Source of the DNA: Siphonodentalium dalli
Taxonomy: Eukaryota > Mollusca > Scaphopoda > Gadilida > Siphonodentaliidae
Assembly: GCA_032622095.1 (NCBI GenBank)
Contig: CP136065.1
Location: forward strand, 203,680,618-203,744,617
Direction of reading: 5' to 3'
DNA: 64,000 bases
Part shown: positions 63,386 through 64,000 of the stretch, piece after piece
How the letters are laid out: each line of letters begins with the position of its first letter
Position numbering within the stretch: position 1 is the first letter of the stretch
Program-made: the position numbers and the translations under genes
The notes under the pieces: model-generated
Told to the model about the DNA's origin: nothing
What the model saw: the letters and a program-made list of their open reading frames with translations, nothing else
Databases searched by the model: none

Positions 63386-64000
63386 CACTTTACGTCAAAC
63401 TATACCTGACGGATGTCCACCATATATTACCACTTCACTTCCTCTGCGGCATATCCGTCTAACTATATCTGACTGATGTGTCTGCCAACAAATGATTCTA
63501 CTCGATCGCCTGCATCGTAACTGTCGTTTAAACTATACTTCTGATGCCATGATGCTAAGCACTTTGTTAGTGGAAGCCAAGTAAAAACATTTTTGTTTGG
63601 GTTTTTCGATACAAAATTTGTTGGAATATTCCTGCTCAGAAGATATTTTCTGATAAAATAGTTTTCTTTGATTATAAACATGTGATGAGGAAATGTTTTA
63701 ATATTCTTAAAACAAAACAATAAATAGAACAAGTACCTTTTTACTGTTTTTGCCACAAACACAAATTATTTTGACATAGAAGTGAGGCATTTTTACTTTC
63801 GACTGTTATTTTCTTATGTGCTTAGCAATGCATCTGAATGCTTCTTGGTAAAACTGCTATTTTGGTCTGATCTCGTCAATTCATACCACATTTTCACTTT
63901 GTTAGCAATTCTCTTTACATGCGTGCATTCTTAGAATGTTTTAATATCAATATAATAAAAATGAAAGCCAAAATAACTATACGTTGAGAAAGGCCATTAT
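63386..64000. other. No recognised gene
   Basis: AT-rich. The minus-strand frame 63463-63762 (99 codons) has no recognisable domain. Confidence 0.4.

Overview
The window is repeat-rich, AT-rich animal DNA with no intact host gene. Spliced exons, hAT, Harbinger, piggyBac, DIRS, Ty3/gypsy and LINE relics, and short dispersed repeats carrying phrases such as 'CAATAGCTCAAAC' and 'GTCCGTCCGTCC', suggest a marine invertebrate, most likely a lophotrochozoan such as a mollusc. The sequence alone does not settle this. Almost every coding stretch is a transposon fragment, and several insertions can be dated relative to one another by nesting and by exact target-site duplications (TSDs).

Layout, 1-13 kb: a Harbinger transposase fragment; a DIRS fragment; a gypsy integrase end with an LTR-like tail; then the first 47 nt of U2 snRNA joined to the 5' half of an AP-endonuclease LINE (ORF1 and the start of ORF2). 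Next is a 3.8-kb element (4941-8739) with about 440-bp inverted repeats that begin CACAGTG and are flanked by a perfect 5-bp duplication, ATCAT. That is the signature of the Transib/RAG superfamily. After it come two exons of a BEN-domain gene, a hAT element and a second Harbinger fragment.

13-29 kb: a pogo/jerky-like DDE transposase pseudogene is split by a hAT element with an 8-bp duplication. Its 3' end is fused to a DIRS RNase H and tyrosine-recombinase region. Several MITEs follow, then an SGNH-hydrolase ORF, a LINE reverse transcriptase and a hAT element with a 5-bp duplication and a BED-finger ORF inserted in a dispersed repeat.

29-39 kb: a 1.45-kb satellite (units of 53, 55 and 32 bp) whose minus strand is the core of a PHD-type zinc finger, with the ancestral halves of the finger still on either side. 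Then come a PHD relic, a double-palindrome MITE, a DIRS gag, a gypsy integrase fused in frame to a PHD finger with a further ORF behind it, and a C2H2-TatD nuclease pseudogene.

40-64 kb: a satellite whose units carry long G runs facing C runs across a GAAGATAC/GTATCTTC hairpin, followed by a series of non-autonomous DNA elements. Many of these, especially the hAT ones, have dense arrays of short, often palindromic motifs just inside their ends. Most of the last 25 kb is non-coding.
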